The notes under the pieces were generated by a model. It worked only from the letters and a program-made list of their open reading frames with translations, made no database searches and was not told where the DNA came from. The translations under genes and the position numbers were made by a program. From an uncultured Lachnospiraceae bacterium (lineage in GTDB: Bacteria; Bacillota; Clostridia; Lachnospirales; Lachnospiraceae): a stretch of DNA of 64,000 nucleotides. This document shows positions 24,562 through 32,896 of this stretch, in pieces; the first letter of the stretch is position 1, and each line of letters opens with the position of its first letter. Location of the stretch: positions 96,771-160,770 of the forward strand of contig CAJUJK010000006.1 in assembly GCA_910586705.1 (NCBI GenBank), read 5' to 3'.

Positions 24562-26046
24562 CTACTGCTCGAGATCAACCACATCCTGAGCTGCCTGCAG
24601 CGCCTCTTCTACATCCACGCCGTTCTCGAGAACGTCATTCAGAGTTACGTTACACATCTGCTCGTTGATGGTCGGGCTGATGGAAGTCGTGTAAACCGTT
24701 CCGATATCATCCTTGATGCCGTAGAGCACATCGTAAGGGAAGTTACGGAAGAACTGGTTGTACTGGTTGTTTTCGTCATGTGCGAATGCGTCGTCGTTCC
24801 ACAGAACGGTGTTACATACGTCGAAACCAAGGTTATCCCAGATCAGCTGCTCACCTTCCTCGGACATCTTAGCCCAGCAGAGGAACTCGGAAGCCAGATC
24901 TTTGTCAACAGCCTGCTGTGTCACAACAGTACCGGTACCGCCGATACCTACGGAGCACTTCTGACCTGCCTCGAATACAGGACACTTAGCGATGTACCAG
25001 TTGCCCTTCTCCTCGGGCATGTAGTTGGTGAAACGGCTCATGTACCACATCGCCTTCGGGAAGGAAACGATGTTGTGATCCAGAATGTTCTGGAAACCTG
25101 CCTCTAAGTCAACGTGACCGTCGGGAGATACCATTGCGAGACCGCTGTTAACCCACTCCTGCTGCATGGTGAGCATCTTCTTTACGGAATCAAGCTGTAC
25201 GTTTGCCGTGCCGCCCATACCGCCGGTCCAGTCCTCGCCGTACTCAGCCATAGCGATCCATAACCAGTCACAGCCTGCGGTATCAACGGAAGTCCAGTGT
25301 TTATCTTCGGGATTGCCGATTGCATCCAGATATTTCTGTCCAAGTGCTGCATAGTCATCCCAGGTAACAACCGCGTCCACGTCTGCCTGAGAAAGACCTG
25401 CCTCCTCAAGGGCAGCCATGTTATAGTACATAACCGTAGCGCCTACGTGGTAAGGAATACCGTAGTTGTTTCCGTCAGAACCGGAGTAGACAGCCATTCT
25501 CGCAGGAACCATGGTGTCAAGGTAAGGAGCTGCCGCATCGTTCTGGGGAACAAGCCATGTGTCAAGACCTGCTACCACGTTCGGGAACTGACCGATCTCC
25601 ACGTCACAGATGTCGGGAGCGCCCGTGCCTGCGTTCAGGGAAGTCAACAGTTTTGTATGCATGTCTGCGTAAGGATATGTAGTGCAGGTAATCTCGATGG
25701 TTCTGTCGGGATTCTGCTCGTTCCACTTCTCAACCATGTTGCCGTAGTGCTGTCCGTGTATTTCTACGAATGTCCACATCTCCATATGTGTACCGTTGGG
25801 ATCACCGAAGGTAGCGGTAGGAATCTCTTCCTCTGCTGCCGCCGCATCCTCTGCGGGAGCTTCCTCAGCCGCCGCACCGTCGTCTGCTGCCGCTGCGTCG
25901 TCGGAACCAGCGTCTGCCGCGGGAGCTTCCTCAGCCGCGCCGCCGTCTGCTGCCGGAGCGGAACCTGCGTCACCGCCGCCGCATCCTACCAGTGTGGTAG
26001 CAAGCATAGCTGCTGTCATCAAGGTAGCCAATACTTTCTTTTTCAT
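24562..26046 (-). CDS. extracellular sugar-binding lipoprotein, first arabinan locus
   Basis: A 494-residue solute-binding protein. Signal and lipobox: MKKKVLATLMTAAMLATTLVGC. It is followed by an unusually long linker of about 50 residues made almost only of Ala, Glu, Asp, Gly and Pro (about 24-75), then the family 1 SBP body (MWTFVEIHGQHYGNMVEKWNEQNPDRTIEITCTTYPY, DICDVEIGQFPNVVAGLDTWLVPQND, AALEEAGLSQADVDAVVTWDDYAALGQ). The linker would hold the binding domain away from the membrane through the cell wall. It has its own strong promoter about 195 nt upstream and a stem-loop downstream. Substrate inferred from GH43/GH51 neighbours. Confidence 0.9.
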   Translation of the reverse strand: MKKKVLATLMTAAMLATTLVGCGGGDAGSAPAADGGAAEEAPAADAGSDDAAAADDGAAAEEAPAEDAAAAEEEIPTATFGDPNGTHMEMWTFVEIHGQHYGNMVEKWNEQNPDRTIEITCTTYPYADMHTKLLTSLNAGTGAPDICDVEIGQFPNVVAGLDTWLVPQNDAAAPYLDTMVPARMAVYSGSDGNNYGIPYHVGATVMYYNMAALEEAGLSQADVDAVVTWDDYAALGQKYLDAIGNPEDKHWTSVDTAGCDWLWIAMAEYGEDWTGGMGGTANVQLDSVKKMLTMQQEWVNSGLAMVSPDGHVDLEAGFQNILDHNIVSFPKAMWYMSRFTNYMPEEKGNWYIAKCPVFEAGQKCSVGIGGTGTVVTQQAVDKDLASEFLCWAKMSEEGEQLIWDNLGFDVCNTVLWNDDAFAHDENNQYNQFFRNFPYDVLYGIKDDIGTVYTTSISPTINEQMCNVTLNDVLENGVDVEEALQAAQDVVDLEQ

Positions 26047-26208
26047 TCTTTTTCCTCCTTATTATGAATATGCTGTTCGACAACCGCACTACAGTTTGTC
26101 TAAAATACTTTAGGCGATATGCTATATTTTACCAAAACAGGTGTCTCTCGCCTTTTTTTTGTGACAGGTGCCTTTTTTCGATTTTTAAAAATTAAGCAAC
26201 CTGTACAC

Positions 26209-26221
26209 TTTTTTTTTTTTT
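26209..26221. repeat. 13-T homopolymer in the SBP leader
   Basis: A run of 13 T (13 A in the transcript) lies in the 190-nt leader between the SBP promoter and its start. Nearby, at 26138-26205, GACACCTGT and GGCACCTGT repeat each other and are complementary to an ACAGGT further up, so the leader can fold. Confidence 0.5.
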
Positions 26222-26240
26222 GCGGTTATCTTATGTTCAT

Positions 26241-26269
26241 ATTGTACAATAGCAGGAAGAATACGTCAA
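26241..26269 (-). promoter_or_regulatory. promoter of the first arabinan SBP gene
   Basis: On the reverse strand TTGACG (26264-26269) and TACAAT (26241-26246) have 17 nt between them. The -10 sits inside the perfect palindrome ATTGTACAAT (26241-26250), which resembles the TTGTAC core of AraR operators, so repression by an arabinose regulator is possible. Confidence 0.6.
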
Positions 26270-26335
26270 TAGCTTTTTGAATTATTTTAGTTTTTTTTGA
26301 ATTATTTAAAGTTGCATAAATTCATTCATGTTATG

Positions 26336-26608
26336 TCATTCATCTGAAATACCCCATTTATCGTAAGGACAGTGGTTTTTTCTGATCGCCGCACGCAGCT
26401 CCACAAAGCATCCGCACGCCCTGCACATGCCGTCCAGAAGCAGGTCACACTCCTTACAAAGAGAGAGCCGCTTCTCATAAAGCGGCTCCCCGACCTTTAC
26501 ATCTTCATCCAGATTGGCTATGTAGTCATGCAGATTTTGAAAATACGCCGCCTGATCCATATCTCTTGTGAGACATTTGCGGCAGATCCGTCTGTTTTCG
26601 ATCTCCAT
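26336..26608 (-). CDS. DUF6171 family small cysteine-rich protein
   Basis: A 90-residue protein with three pairs of cysteines: ICRKCLTRD near residue 8, LCKECDLLLDG near 52 and CRACGCFVELRAAIRKNHCPYDKW near 62-85. The spacing suggests a zinc-ribbon-like or other metal fold. This is the DUF6171 pattern as I know it from Lachnospiraceae; the function is unknown. It lies between the GH51 gene and the SBP gene of the arabinan locus, in the same direction, but is probably not part of sugar metabolism because the family occurs in many contexts. Confidence 0.75.
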   Translation of the reverse strand: MEIENRRICRKCLTRDMDQAAYFQNLHDYIANLDEDVKVGEPLYEKRLSLCKECDLLLDGMCRACGCFVELRAAIRKNHCPYDKWGISDE

Positions 26609-26731
26609 ATCAAAGCTTCCTCCCCAATCCTGTCACCACCCCGCAAATCCGCCCGCATCCCTGTATCCGACGGGACAAGAGGGGCACAGTCTGAGCCATT
26701 CCCCTCTTTCTCTGCATATCTTCCCCTTCAC

Positions 26732-28243
26732 TTAACGAACGCGGAAACTGATCACGCTGCCCGCAGGCGCGGTGAAACTGATCATGCCGTCCTTCACCTC
26801 ATAAGCGGTAAAGTTCTCCTCCTTCACCTTCTCGGGATCGTCAAAGGTGTTGTGCGCGTGCATCTCGCCTTTCAGGATTGCGGCGGTAATCTCCTTCGGC
26901 GCAAGTTCCATAAAGGACATTTCCACAGGCGCGTCCTCATCCGTGGAGAGGTTTGCCAGCGTCACGTTCACATAGCCGTCCTTGTCCACAGAGACGGACT
27001 CGTCAAGGAACGGCACCTTGCAGGCGTCATCCACACCGATCATCCGATTGCCTTCGATGCAGCTCTCCACAAGTTCCGCATCCTGATGATGCTTGTACAT
27101 GTGGAAAATATGATAGGTGGGCGTCAGAATCATCTTCGGCCCCTCCGTCAGAATCACGGACTGCAGCACATTGACCATCTGTGCGATACACGCCATCTTC
27201 ACCCGGTCACAGTGCTTGTTGAAAATATTTAAGGTCACGCCCGCCACAAGCGCGTCGCGCATGGTGTTCTGCTGATAGAGGAATCCCGGATTCGTGCCCG
27301 GCTCCACGTCAAACCAGCAGCCCCACTCGTCAACGATCATGCCGATCTTCTTGTCGGGATCGTACTGATCCATGATCGCGCCGTGCCGTTCCACCAGTTC
27401 TTCCATATAGAGCGCCTTCGCCATCGTCTGATACCATGTCGCCTCGTCAAACTCCGTGGCGCTGCCCTTGTTCTCCCATCCGCCCGGATGCACATAGTAA
27501 TGGAGGGACAAGCCGTCCATGTAACCGTTGGGGATGTTGTTCGGCTGCGGCAGCGCAAAACAGGTCTTTAACACGCCCTCCGTCCAGAAATAATCCGCCA
27601 CGTTGGGACCGCCGCAAATCTTCTTGATGGGCGCCGCATTGTCATAGTGCCGCACATAAGTCTGGTATCTTCTGTACAGGTTCGCGTAATACTCCGGCGT
27701 CATGCTGCCGCCGCAGCCCCAGTTTTCATTGCCCACGCCGAAATAGTCGATCTTCCACGGCTTTTCATGCCCGTTTTCTTTGCGCAGGTCCGCCATGGGG
27801 GAGACGCCGTCAAAAGTGATGTACTCCACCCACTCACTCATCTCCTGCACCGTACCGCTGCCCACGTTCCCGTTTACATAAGTCTTACAGCCAAGCTGCT
27901 CGCAGAGCTCGAAAAACTCGTGCGTGCCGAAGCTGTTGTCCTCCACCACGCCGCCCCAGTGGGTGTTGATCATCTTCTTGCGGGTTTCCTTCGGACCGAT
28001 GCCGTCCTTCCAGTGGTACTCGTCCGCAAAACAGCCGCCCGGCCAGCGCAGCACGGGAATCTGCATCTCCTTCAGGGCGTCCACCACATCCTTGCGCATC
28101 CCGTTCACGTTGGGAATGTCGGAATTTTCTCCCACATATAACCCCTCGTAGATACATCTGCCCAGATGCTCCGAGAAATGCCCGTAGATTTCCGGGTTGA
28201 TGTGCCCCTTTTTGTTCTTCTCATTGATAAATAATTTTGCCAT
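26732..28243 (-). CDS. abfA: alpha-L-arabinofuranosidase, GH51 (first copy)
   Basis: A 503-residue cytoplasmic enzyme that removes terminal arabinofuranose from arabinan or arabinoxylan oligosaccharides. It has [20 protein letters not shown] and [21 protein letters not shown], the acid/base Glu in [16 protein letters not shown] (about residue 172) and the nucleophile Glu in [10 protein letters not shown] (about 305), and a C-terminal beta domain. Length is typical. It follows the GH43 gene after 13 nt. A second, clearly different GH51 gene occurs at 53520-55034, so the two probably have different substrate preferences. Confidence 0.95.
   Translation of the reverse strand: MAKLFINEKNKKGHINPEIYGHFSEHLGRCIYEGLYVGENSDIPNVNGMRKDVVDALKEMQIPVLRWPGGCFADEYHWKDGIGPKETRKKMINTHWGGVVEDNSFGTHEFFELCEQLGCKTYVNGNVGSGTVQEMSEWVEYITFDGVSPMADLRKENGHEKPWKIDYFGVGNENWGCGGSMTPEYYANLYRRYQTYVRHYDNAAPIKKICGGPNVADYFWTEGVLKTCFALPQPNNIPNGYMDGLSLHYYVHPGGWENKGSATEFDEATWYQTMAKALYMEELVERHGAIMDQYDPDKKIGMIVDEWGCWFDVEPGTNPGFLYQQNTMRDALVAGVTLNIFNKHCDRVKMACIAQMVNVLQSVILTEGPKMILTPTYHIFHMYKHHQDAELVESCIEGNRMIGVDDACKVPFLDESVSVDKDGYVNVTLANLSTDEDAPVEMSFMELAPKEITAAILKGEMHAHNTFDDPEKVKEENFTAYEVKDGMISFTAPAGSVISFRVR
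27873..27881 (+). repeat. TTTACATAA word, site 2
   Basis: Inside the first GH51 gene, codes T-Y-V-N as ACT TAT GTA AAC. Confidence 0.7.
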
Positions 28244-28256
28244 ACCCTCTCCCTTT

Positions 28257-29201
28257 CTAATTGAATTTGAATACCGGTCTGCCGTCCTCCCAGCCGAACT
28301 TCATCAGCATCGCGTGACGGTTCGGATTGTAGAGCGGGTCGCCCACGATCTCCGTCTCTGTCCTCGCGTGGTAGACCAGAATGTCGTTGCCCTCCTCGTC
28401 CACGGTAAAGCTGTTGTGCCCCGGTCCGTAAACGCCCAGCGTCTCGTCGGATTTAAGCACCGGGTAACGCTCCTTCTTCCATGACAGGGGGTCTAACATA
28501 TCCGCGTCTTCATCCGCCGTCAGCATCCCCATGCAGTAGGCGATGCCCGTCTCAGACGCGGAGTAGGTCACGAAAATCTTCCCGTTCCGTTTGAGAACCG
28601 CCGGACCCTCGTTCACCCAGAAACCAACCCGCTCCCAGTCGTAATCCGGGGTGGTCAGAAGCACCTGCACGGTCTTTAACTTGTAAGGCGTCTCCAGTTC
28701 TCCTATGTAAAGGTTAGACACCTGCTTTCCGATGCCCACCTTTTCCGCCCAGATATAATACCATCTGCCCTTGTTCTCGAACACGGTGCCGTCCAGCGAA
28801 AACGCCATGAAGGAAAATTCGTCGTCGTCCGCCCTTCCCATCTTTCCCTTTTCCGTCCATGTGCCGGTTATGGGATCTTCATCCTTGCACTCCAGCACAT
28901 AGGGTCTGATCTGCCAGACATCGTCCTTGTCACCGCCCGCATAGTAAATGTACCATGCCCCGTCTATGTAATGCAGCTCGGGCGCCCAGATATGGCAGCT
29001 CATAATCCCCGACTCGTGCTTGTGCCAGACTTCCGTCTCGGGCGCGTCAGCCAGCCCCGCAAGCGTATCGGATCTGCGCAGTACAATGCCGTCATAGGCA
29101 GGCACGGAAGCCGTGAAGTAATAGGTGCCGTCCGTATGCCTGTACACATAAGGATCAGCCCGCTGTAATATCCACGGCTTGTTGTATAATAGTTCGCTCA
29201 T
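28257..29201 (-). CDS. glycoside hydrolase family 43 protein, arabinan-active type
   Basis: A 314-residue five-bladed beta-propeller enzyme. The catalytic base Asp is in RADPYVYRH (residue about 16), the pKa-tuning Asp lies within the [12 protein letters not shown] block (about 81-92) or just after it, and the acid Glu is in NEGPAVLK (about 197). The absence of a signal peptide means it acts inside the cell on imported oligosaccharides. [20 protein letters not shown] is typical of GH43 arabinofuranosidases of the subfamily 26 type; that assignment is tentative. It is the first gene of a transcript with the GH51 gene and has a clear promoter. Confidence 0.85.
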   Translation of the reverse strand: MSELLYNKPWILQRADPYVYRHTDGTYYFTASVPAYDGIVLRRSDTLAGLADAPETEVWHKHESGIMSCHIWAPELHYIDGAWYIYYAGGDKDDVWQIRPYVLECKDEDPITGTWTEKGKMGRADDDEFSFMAFSLDGTVFENKGRWYYIWAEKVGIGKQVSNLYIGELETPYKLKTVQVLLTTPDYDWERVGFWVNEGPAVLKRNGKIFVTYSASETGIAYCMGMLTADEDADMLDPLSWKKERYPVLKSDETLGVYGPGHNSFTVDEEGNDILVYHARTETEIVGDPLYNPNRHAMLMKFGWEDGRPVFKFN

Positions 29202-29244
29202 CTTTATCCCCCATTTCCGGCTTCACCCCGAAAGCCATTTTTTA

Positions 29245-29253
29245 TTTACATAA
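29245..29253 (+). repeat. TTTACATAA word, site 3
   Basis: In the leader of the GH43 gene, about 22 nt after its -10 box. Confidence 0.7.
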
Positions 29254-29263
29254 ACTATTTTAA

Positions 29264-29303
29264 TTGTATCTAAAATTATACAAGGTTTCTCCACAGAAAG
29301 CAA
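29264..29303 (-). promoter_or_regulatory. promoter and overlapping inverted repeat of the GH43-GH51 operon
   Basis: Reverse strand: TTGCTT (29298-29303), 17 nt, TATAAT (29275-29280). TTGTAT (29264-29269) and ATACAA (29278-29283) form an inverted repeat across the -10. Similar TTGTA/TACAA arms cover the -10 of the SBP promoter at 26241. The leader also carries one copy of the TTTACATAA word. Confidence 0.55.
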
Positions 29304-29397
29304 CCCTAATTTTTGCGAATGGGCGCAGGCTGAACCCCCGCCCCACCTCCGCATAAAATATAACATAAAGTCACTCCCCCGCAGGAAGGAATCCGCC

Positions 29398-30033
29398 ATG
29401 TCAGCTCCCACCGTACTGATCGCCGGTCGTCCCGAGGACACCAGAAACTATGAAGCTATCATAAGAAGGATGGGTGTTTCCTGCTTTGTCAGCATGGATC
29501 CCGCCCAGACGGACGATGCCACACACCTTCTGCTCCCCGGCGGCGGCGACATCACGCCCGCCTTTTTCGGTCAGACCGACCACGGCTCCCGCCACATCGA
29601 CACAGAACTGGATATCCTGCAGCTTGAGATCCTTGCCCGTTTCACGGCACAAAAAAAGCCCGTGCTCGGCATCTGCAAAGGGCTCCAGCTCATCAACGTC
29701 CATTTCGGCGGCGACATCACGCAGCATATCGATACCGCCGAGACCCACAAATGGGTCGGGCGCGACCAGTTTCACTATGTTTTTCACTGTGATCTCGGAC
29801 GGCGCGATTTCTTTTACCAGCTCTACGGCAGCAGCGCCAAAGTAAACTCCGCCCACCATCAGGCGATAAACCGCACAGGCGAGGGGCTTATCCCGGTATG
29901 CCGCGCCGGGGATAACGTGATTGAGGGGCTTGTCCACAGTTTGCTCCCCATCCTTGCCGTACAGTGGCACCCGGAACGGCTGCCCGACGGTGCGGGCGAA
30001 CCGCTGTTTTCCTATTTTTTCTCGCTGGGCTGA
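29398..30033 (+). CDS. class I glutamine amidotransferase, PuuD-like (peptidase C26)
   Basis: A 211-residue gamma-glutamyl hydrolase or gamma-glutamyl-GABA hydrolase-like enzyme. The catalytic triad is visible: Cys in VLGICKGLQLINV (about residue 93), and His and Glu in AVQWHPERL (about 190-192). HLLLPGGGDITPAFFG near residue 46 is the oxyanion strand typical of the C26 group. AAGGAA lies before ATG 29398. The last 22 nt overlap the end of the convergent DUF2974 gene. The substrate is unknown; gamma-glutamyl amines or folyl-polyglutamate are the usual ones. Confidence 0.85.
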   Translation: MSAPTVLIAGRPEDTRNYEAIIRRMGVSCFVSMDPAQTDDATHLLLPGGGDITPAFFGQTDHGSRHIDTELDILQLEILARFTAQKKPVLGICKGLQLINVHFGGDITQHIDTAETHKWVGRDQFHYVFHCDLGRRDFFYQLYGSSAKVNSAHHQAINRTGEGLIPVCRAGDNVIEGLVHSLLPILAVQWHPERLPDGAGEPLFSYFFSLG

Positions 30034-31235
30034 TGTTGCAGGCGGCTTTCCAGCTGTGACATACCCTCCTCGAACTTCTCCCGCTGCGTCTCCCACTTAT
30101 TTTTCCGCCCTGCGCGTCTGCCCTGCCTGCTTCCACGCCTGCTCTGCGCCTGCTCCCTCGCATGAAGCGAAACCATCTCAAACAGGGCGCGCATGATCTG
30201 CATCACCACCCCTGCGGTCTCCTCATCGACCTCCCCTATCGCCCTGCTGATTTTTTGAAGGCTCTGAAACCAGTGCGCCGTAAAGTCGATCAGATTGTCC
30301 GTCTCCGACGCCTGCGCCACCCGGTACAGCGTATCCACAAAAATGCGCATCTGTGCCTGATCCAGCGACAGGATCCACTCATTGAGCGTCTGGTCGATAA
30401 ACCGCCGCCCCGGACGGATCTCGTCCACGATGCGGAAATCCCCGTCCTTCACCAGCCACGTGTACGGATTGTGCTGTGCAAGCCCTAGGGTCTTGCTCTC
30501 CACCACCCGGTAATCGCCCTCGGTGTATAAAAGCATCCCCACAAGCGAAGAGCGCGGCACCGTCTTGTGGATGCGCCCCTCGATTTCCTGCCATGCCCCC
30601 TGCACTCTGACCTCCGGCCGGAACCCCGGTCCGTCGTGGTCATAGATTCTCTCTATCCGCTTTCTCACCGCCGGATCACAGTGCATTGCCGCATAGACCG
30701 CCAGATTTCCCCCTTTGGAGTGACCGCCCACATAAAAACTGCCCTCCATCGTCCGCGCCGCCCGCTCCAGAAAAGGCACGCTGTGAAGCTGCCCGGGCAC
30801 CGGCTCAGAAAAGGCAAGATTTAAGTCCTCCTTCCAGCCCACGATATTCTCATCCGTTCCCCGGAACACCACATAGGAAATTCCCTCTGGCAGACCGCAC
30901 ACCACGGCGGAAAACTGGCTTTCCTTCTCCGGCTCAATTAGGTTTACATAATTCCACAACCACATCTGTCCGAAACGCCTGCTGTTTAAGACTCCCGTAA
31001 AAAGCGCGGTATTGTCCTTCCGGTAACGTTCATCCGCGTAGAGATGGTCATACGCCGCGTGGACGGCGATCTCCTGAAGGCTTACCGGCGCGCGCTCCTC
31101 CCCCGGTCCCGGCACGATGCCGTCAAATTTCAGATAGGAGAGCTGGCTGATCACCAGACTGTCCACATCGCAGAATGGTTTTTCCGCCAGACTGTAATCC
31201 CCGTATTCTCTCAGATAGTCTAAAATCGTCCCCAT
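30012..31235 (-). CDS. DUF2974 (Mbeg1-like) alpha/beta hydrolase
   Basis: A 407-residue lipase-like protein. YVVFRGTDENIVGWKEDLNLAF (about residues 119-140) and the nucleophile elbow YVGGHSKGGNLAVYAA (Ser near 171) are the marks of the Mbeg1-like/DUF2974 group, followed by RIYDHDGPGF. The C-terminal 60 residues are rich in Arg, Gln and Lys (SRRGSRQGRRAGRKNKWETQ) and look disordered and nucleic-acid- or membrane-attracted. No signal peptide. Typical family size is about 380-400. Function unknown; a cytoplasmic esterase is likely. The stop region overlaps the opposite gene by 22 nt. Confidence 0.8.
   Translation of the reverse strand: MGTILDYLREYGDYSLAEKPFCDVDSLVISQLSYLKFDGIVPGPGEERAPVSLQEIAVHAAYDHLYADERYRKDNTALFTGVLNSRRFGQMWLWNYVNLIEPEKESQFSAVVCGLPEGISYVVFRGTDENIVGWKEDLNLAFSEPVPGQLHSVPFLERAARTMEGSFYVGGHSKGGNLAVYAAMHCDPAVRKRIERIYDHDGPGFRPEVRVQGAWQEIEGRIHKTVPRSSLVGMLLYTEGDYRVVESKTLGLAQHNPYTWLVKDGDFRIVDEIRPGRRFIDQTLNEWILSLDQAQMRIFVDTLYRVAQASETDNLIDFTAHWFQSLQKISRAIGEVDEETAGVVMQIMRALFEMVSLHAREQAQSRRGSRQGRRAGRKNKWETQREKFEEGMSQLESRLQHQPSEKK
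30943..30951 (+). repeat. TTTACATAA word, site 4
   Basis: Inside the DUF2974 gene, codes N-Y-V-N as AAT TAT GTA AAC. Confidence 0.7.
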
Positions 31236-31337
31236 TATTTACACTCCGAAAACGCCCCGTCTGCCGTCAGATCTTCCGGCTGTACTCTCATCATACCTTT
31301 GTCTCCCATTCGCCGGAATCCCCCGTGTTTCACGAAT

Positions 31338-32363
31338 CTATATTTTTGCTTCCAGATGTTCGATATTCTTGATCAGCACGCTCACCGTCCCGTCGGGATT
31401 CGTGATAAATTCCACACATTTTGGATTCTTGTACTGCTCCATGGGTATTTTGATCTCAATGCCCGTGTCCGTGAAAAGATGCTGGCTCTGGAACTTCCGC
31501 GTTGTATTTTCGCTCTGCGGTTCTATGGTCTCCTTCACCATGTTGTACTTTTCCATTTTATCCTGAAACGCTGTCCTTAATTCCGGCTCACCCTCAAAGA
31601 TCTTCTCCGCGATCTCCTCCACCACGAAGCCGCCCTTCTCCTCCATCTCCTCCTGCATGATGCTCTTGGCGCGCATCTGTCTCTCAAACCGCTCGTTCTC
31701 CGCAAAGCCCTCCTTCTGCACGCTCTCCACGGCGCGTCCCACGATGGACAGCTTCGATTTGTGGGAGAGATGGGAACTGCACTTCAAGAACAGGAAGGAA
31801 AAATAGTCCGCCTTTTCCCCGTTCACCTCGTACTTCTTTTCCACCACCTGCACCGAGAGATCCGAAAGGCAGATCACCGCCGCCTCCGTCAGCCGCTGGG
31901 TCTGGGAAGGCAGGATCGACTTGTGCCGGATCAGCTCGTTGCTGTTTCCCTCCCCCTCCGAAAGGGGCATCGTCCTGTGGGTATAAAGGGTCTTGTAATT
32001 CATTTTGAGGAGCGCCAGATACTCTTCCTCGCCCTCCCTGAACCGCACCACCATCAGATCCGCCGGCGGAATATCAATATTGCCGCTCATAATCTCAAAC
32101 AGAAGCCCCGCAATCTCCTGACTGATGGCGACGAAATTTTCGTCCTCATACCCGGTCAGCAGCTTGCACACCTCCGACTCCCTCTCGTAAAAGCGGCACT
32201 CCTTCGCGTCGTCCCCGGCGCAGATTTTCCCGATATGCTCCCGCACAAACTCCGCCACCTCCGAGCCGAACTCCAGCTCCGTGTCGGAGAGCACCGGCAT
32301 CCCGATGGTGGGGTCTAAGATATGTACGATCACATGCTTGATTCTGATGTCCTCTTTGTTCAT
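31338..32363 (-). CDS. nucleoid-associated protein, NdpA/YejK family
   Basis: A 341-residue protein of the 37-kDa nucleoid-associated family (NA37, PF04245). It begins RIKHVIVHILDPTIGMPVLSDTELEFG, the strongly conserved Firmicutes form, and contains MVVRFREGEEEYLALLKMNYKTLYTHR and SDLSVQVVEKKYEVNGEKADYFSFLFLKC. Family members bind the nucleoid in E. coli, but their cellular task is little understood. Here it follows a small unknown gene by 26 nt in the same direction, so they may be co-transcribed. Confidence 0.82.
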   Translation of the reverse strand: MNKEDIRIKHVIVHILDPTIGMPVLSDTELEFGSEVAEFVREHIGKICAGDDAKECRFYERESEVCKLLTGYEDENFVAISQEIAGLLFEIMSGNIDIPPADLMVVRFREGEEEYLALLKMNYKTLYTHRTMPLSEGEGNSNELIRHKSILPSQTQRLTEAAVICLSDLSVQVVEKKYEVNGEKADYFSFLFLKCSSHLSHKSKLSIVGRAVESVQKEGFAENERFERQMRAKSIMQEEMEEKGGFVVEEIAEKIFEGEPELRTAFQDKMEKYNMVKETIEPQSENTTRKFQSQHLFTDTGIEIKIPMEQYKNPKCVEFITNPDGTVSVLIKNIEHLEAKI

Positions 32364-32389
32364 TCTGTTTCTCCTTCGTAATCACCTTT

Positions 32390-32776
32390 TTAATTGTATT
32401 TTCCAACGTAGTCCGTCCCGGTCTCGGTCTGCATTAGATTTACATAATATAGCGGATCCCGTTCCATCAGAAGCATCGTATGAAACGCCTCCAGCAGCAT
32501 CTTGTCCCCGTTGCTCTTCATCTGCGTGCGGTCCCTGTCAAGCTGCGCCTTGAAGTGGTCCATCTGCCACACCATGATATCCACCAGACTGTAACCCGCC
32601 ACCTTGTACTCACAGAGAAAATTCTCATGCTCCAGATAGTACAGAAACTCCTTAGACACGCCCTCCGATGCCGTCAGCATCTCAAAAAAACGCGCCAGAA
32701 ACGCCTCGTCCTCCCCGGCGTAGCAGCACAGCGCGCGCGCCCATGCATATGCTCTCGTTTTCTCCTCACTGTTCAT
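32390..32776 (-). CDS. hypothetical protein upstream of the NdpA-like gene
   Basis: A 128-residue, mostly helical, cysteine-containing protein that I do not recognise. ATG 32776 is preceded by AAGGAGGGG; an earlier in-frame start would add 28 Gly/Arg-rich residues that look non-coding. It contains EKTRAYAWARALCCYAGEDEAFLARFFEML, a small acidic central part and DKMLLEAFHTMLLMERDPLYYVNLMQ. No membrane segment. Its close coupling to the nucleoid-associated protein gene hints at a joint role. Confidence 0.65.
   Translation of the reverse strand: MNSEEKTRAYAWARALCCYAGEDEAFLARFFEMLTASEGVSKEFLYYLEHENFLCEYKVAGYSLVDIMVWQMDHFKAQLDRDRTQMKSNGDKMLLEAFHTMLLMERDPLYYVNLMQTETGTDYVGKYN
32439..32447 (+). repeat. 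TTTACATAA word, site 5
   Basis: Inside the hypothetical gene 32390-32776, codes Y-Y-V-N. Confidence 0.7.
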
Positions 32777-32896
32777 TGCCGCCCCTCCTTCTGATCCCCT
32801 TTCTTCTGTTTCCCACATCCCGCATCCGCCCCAGCCTGTTCTTTTTCTCCGTCCCACCACATAAAATGTCCTAAGTAACTTCGGGACGTGTTTTCT

